Below are positions 62,641 to 64,000 of a stretch of DNA of 64,000 bases, piece by piece (within the stretch, counting starts at the first letter, position 1; each line of letters opens with the position of its first letter). This stretch comes from Allolobophora icterica (lineage: Eukaryota; Annelida; Clitellata; Crassiclitellata; Lumbricidae), in NCBI GenBank assembly GCA_963556255.1, contig OY744610.1, positions 66,926,757 through 66,990,756 of the forward strand, read 5' to 3'. The notes under the pieces are model-generated. The model was given only the letters and a program-made list of their open reading frames with translations. It ran no database searches and was not told where the DNA came from. The translations under genes were made by a program, and so were the position numbers.

Positions 62641-63163
62641 GATTAATTTTAATGAGCTTACAATAACTCCAGAATTCTAGTAGGAAAAGAAAAACGATGA
62701 ATATTCTCGATACCCGGATCACGTGTTCGCCATTTTTCGTGTTCCAATGACTGTGCAAGAAACTATATCCATGAGGAGAGGATTCCGAGTTTAACGACAG
62801 CTTATGACAACAAAGGCCGTTGCCGTCGACAGAAATTAGTTTGGCTTATTACAGCTCTTACTTACTATACCATGAACCTACCTGACTTCTTTATAAACGT
62901 GTAGGCTTCTGTTTTTAAAGGTGTCTTATTCAGCTGGGCCCGTGTTAGTACTTTAATGTTTTTAACGACATCTTGTGGCTGACAGGGTTGACGTCCTATC
63001 CCCGTTGTTGTCGAATTCTACAGCTCAGTCCGGCATTAAGCAGAATCGTTCAACACGTCTGTGAAAGTGCTAAACACATCGTCAGACAGCCATAAGTGTT
63101 TATCCGTTGCTCGAAAGCCTTTTCTTCTTTCAAGAAACGCCTCACTTCTCAATGACCTTCAAT
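62641..63163. other. No gene; two conserved blocks and one module
   Basis: GTTTAACGACAGCTTATGACAACAAAGGCCGTTGCCGTCGA at about 62790. TATA/AAAGGTGTCTTATTC at 62890-62930. GTTTTTAACGACATCTTGTGGCTGACAGGGTTGACGTCC at 62957. Confidence 0.5.
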
Positions 63164-63472
63164 CAGTGGTTTTCGAATCTTTTCTGGCTACGGAATCCTT
63201 TTGATCTGAAAATGTTTTGACGGAACCCAGACCTAAACAAAACATTCAGGTATAATGGGGCATTATTCTAAACAGTGATCGGGGTATATTTGCAGTTTTA
63301 ATCCATAAAAACTAGATTAGAGATTATTTAAAATGAAATTTTCCCACAGAACAATTGTCTTCACCTCAGAGGTTTTTTGTAATGTAACAACTCATTCAAA
63401 CAACAGATCCAATTGCTTCATGGAACCCTTGACTTCCCTAGGGTTCTGCGGAACACACTTTGGGAAAAGCTG
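63164..63472. mobile_element. hAT-type MITE (CAGTGGTTTTCG ends)
   Basis: 309 bp with ends CAGTGGTTTTCGAATCTTTT and, inverted, CAGCTTTTCCCAAAGTGTG. Flanks are CCTTCAAT and CCTTAAAT, an 8-bp duplication with one change. Confidence 0.85.
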
Positions 63473-64000
63473 CCTTAAATGCACTTCACCTGGCGACTTA
63501 CTAATCCGATTTGCATTACTGTGTGGCCTTGCGCGCGTTAAAATGTTTGTAAGAAAATAATAATAAATCCAAGGCCTTGATTTCAAAGTAGTGCCGTTAA
63601 TAACGTAGGCCCTATAAGGTACAATCCAGGACTGAGTCAATACTCAGGGTGTTTTCGACGTGTTTACGACAAGGGCGTGTCAATTGACCCAATTGGACGT
63701 TCGTGGGTAGTATAGGAAGATCAACGGCTATTAATGTAGTGGATATCTAGTCTTTGTCCCATTTCATTTATGTGAGCAATATGCAATAATAACGTTGGCC
63801 CGCAAATCTGTTTCGGTCAGAGTTGCTCACAGGAAAAGTCGACGTTATGACCTAAGGAGCCGCAAGATGTCGTGGAAAACTGTATGGCCTTGTGGCTAAA
63901 GTCTTAGTTTGGACACCTTTAAATCGGTTTAACCTGACTTTATAAATATTTTTGCATTCACCAATACGAGAATAGTCCTTTAATCTCCGCCTTTGATCGA
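63473..64000. other. No gene; inverted module at 63911-63950
   Basis: On the minus strand: AAATATTTATAAAG, then TTTAAAGGTGTCCAAACTAAG. ACGACATCTTGCGGCTCC follows at 63858-63875. Confidence 0.5.

Noticed and set aside
3351..62923. Spliced-leader RNA genes (TATA box followed by AAAG|GTGT)
   Set aside because: The predicted start coincides with the supposed donor, leaving no leader exon, and no Sm-site or snRNA-like fold was evident.
1..64000. Host multi-exon protein gene
   Set aside because: I looked for conserved domains outside transposons on both strands and recognised none; exons too short to see by eye cannot be excluded.

Overview
The window is eukaryotic, AT-rich and dominated by repeats. 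I recognise no conserved host protein-coding gene. The mobile elements point to a metazoan, most likely a deuterostome marine invertebrate. These are an LTR element with integrase ahead of reverse transcriptase (the Gmr1-type order, described from deuterostomes), several CR1/L2-like LINE tails, an RTE-like LINE, piggyBac and hAT elements, and tRNA-derived SINEs. Frequent TAGGCCTA-type words would fit an echinoderm, but that is only an impression.

Layout. 1-2353: minus-strand Ty3/gypsy pol (protease, RT, RNase H) running off the left edge. 3.3-7.5 kb: paralogous low-copy sequence with SINEs and a perfect 50-bp palindrome. 7553-13992: a complete Ty3-type element on the minus strand with 432-bp LTRs and one 1618-codon gag-pol frame ordered Gag-PR-INT-RT-RNaseH. 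14.0-16.96 kb: paralogous sequence with a SINE and two hAT MITEs. 16962-33232: a solo LTR of about 3.3 kb on the minus strand (TSD GGAT), split by a complete young plus-strand element, 18575-31498 (TSD ATTG). That element has identical-looking 2165-bp LTRs, a gag frame that begins inside the LTR and runs through the primer binding site, and a piggyBac-type MITE inserted in its integrase. 33.2-42.1 kb: more paralogous sequence, a broken piggyBac carrying a 3.4-kb hAT-like element that itself carries other elements, and another TTAA-flanked element. 42-64 kb: paralogous sequence with LINE 3' ends, a 5'-truncated RTE-like LINE with an open 880-codon frame (52721-55380), SINEs and microsatellites.

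The unexplained signal lies in the DNA between these transposons. A fixed composite recurs more than 30 times on both strands: a GAAAAT(G/C)A word in many copies, then a TATA-like box, then 24-28 bases on average, then AAAGGTGTCTAA. It is often followed about 50 bp later by a second conserved block related to AACGACATCTTGTGGC...GTTGACGTCGA. The spacing is that of a TATA box to a transcription start, so the locus looks like a degenerate array of many short transcription units. A third recurrent module holds ATGATTAGCGTCGCCCTCCTCC, which reads either as a tiny signal peptide or as a 3' splice site. The ages of the insertions can be ordered because paralogous blocks keep empty target sites. All calls were made by eye without database searches.
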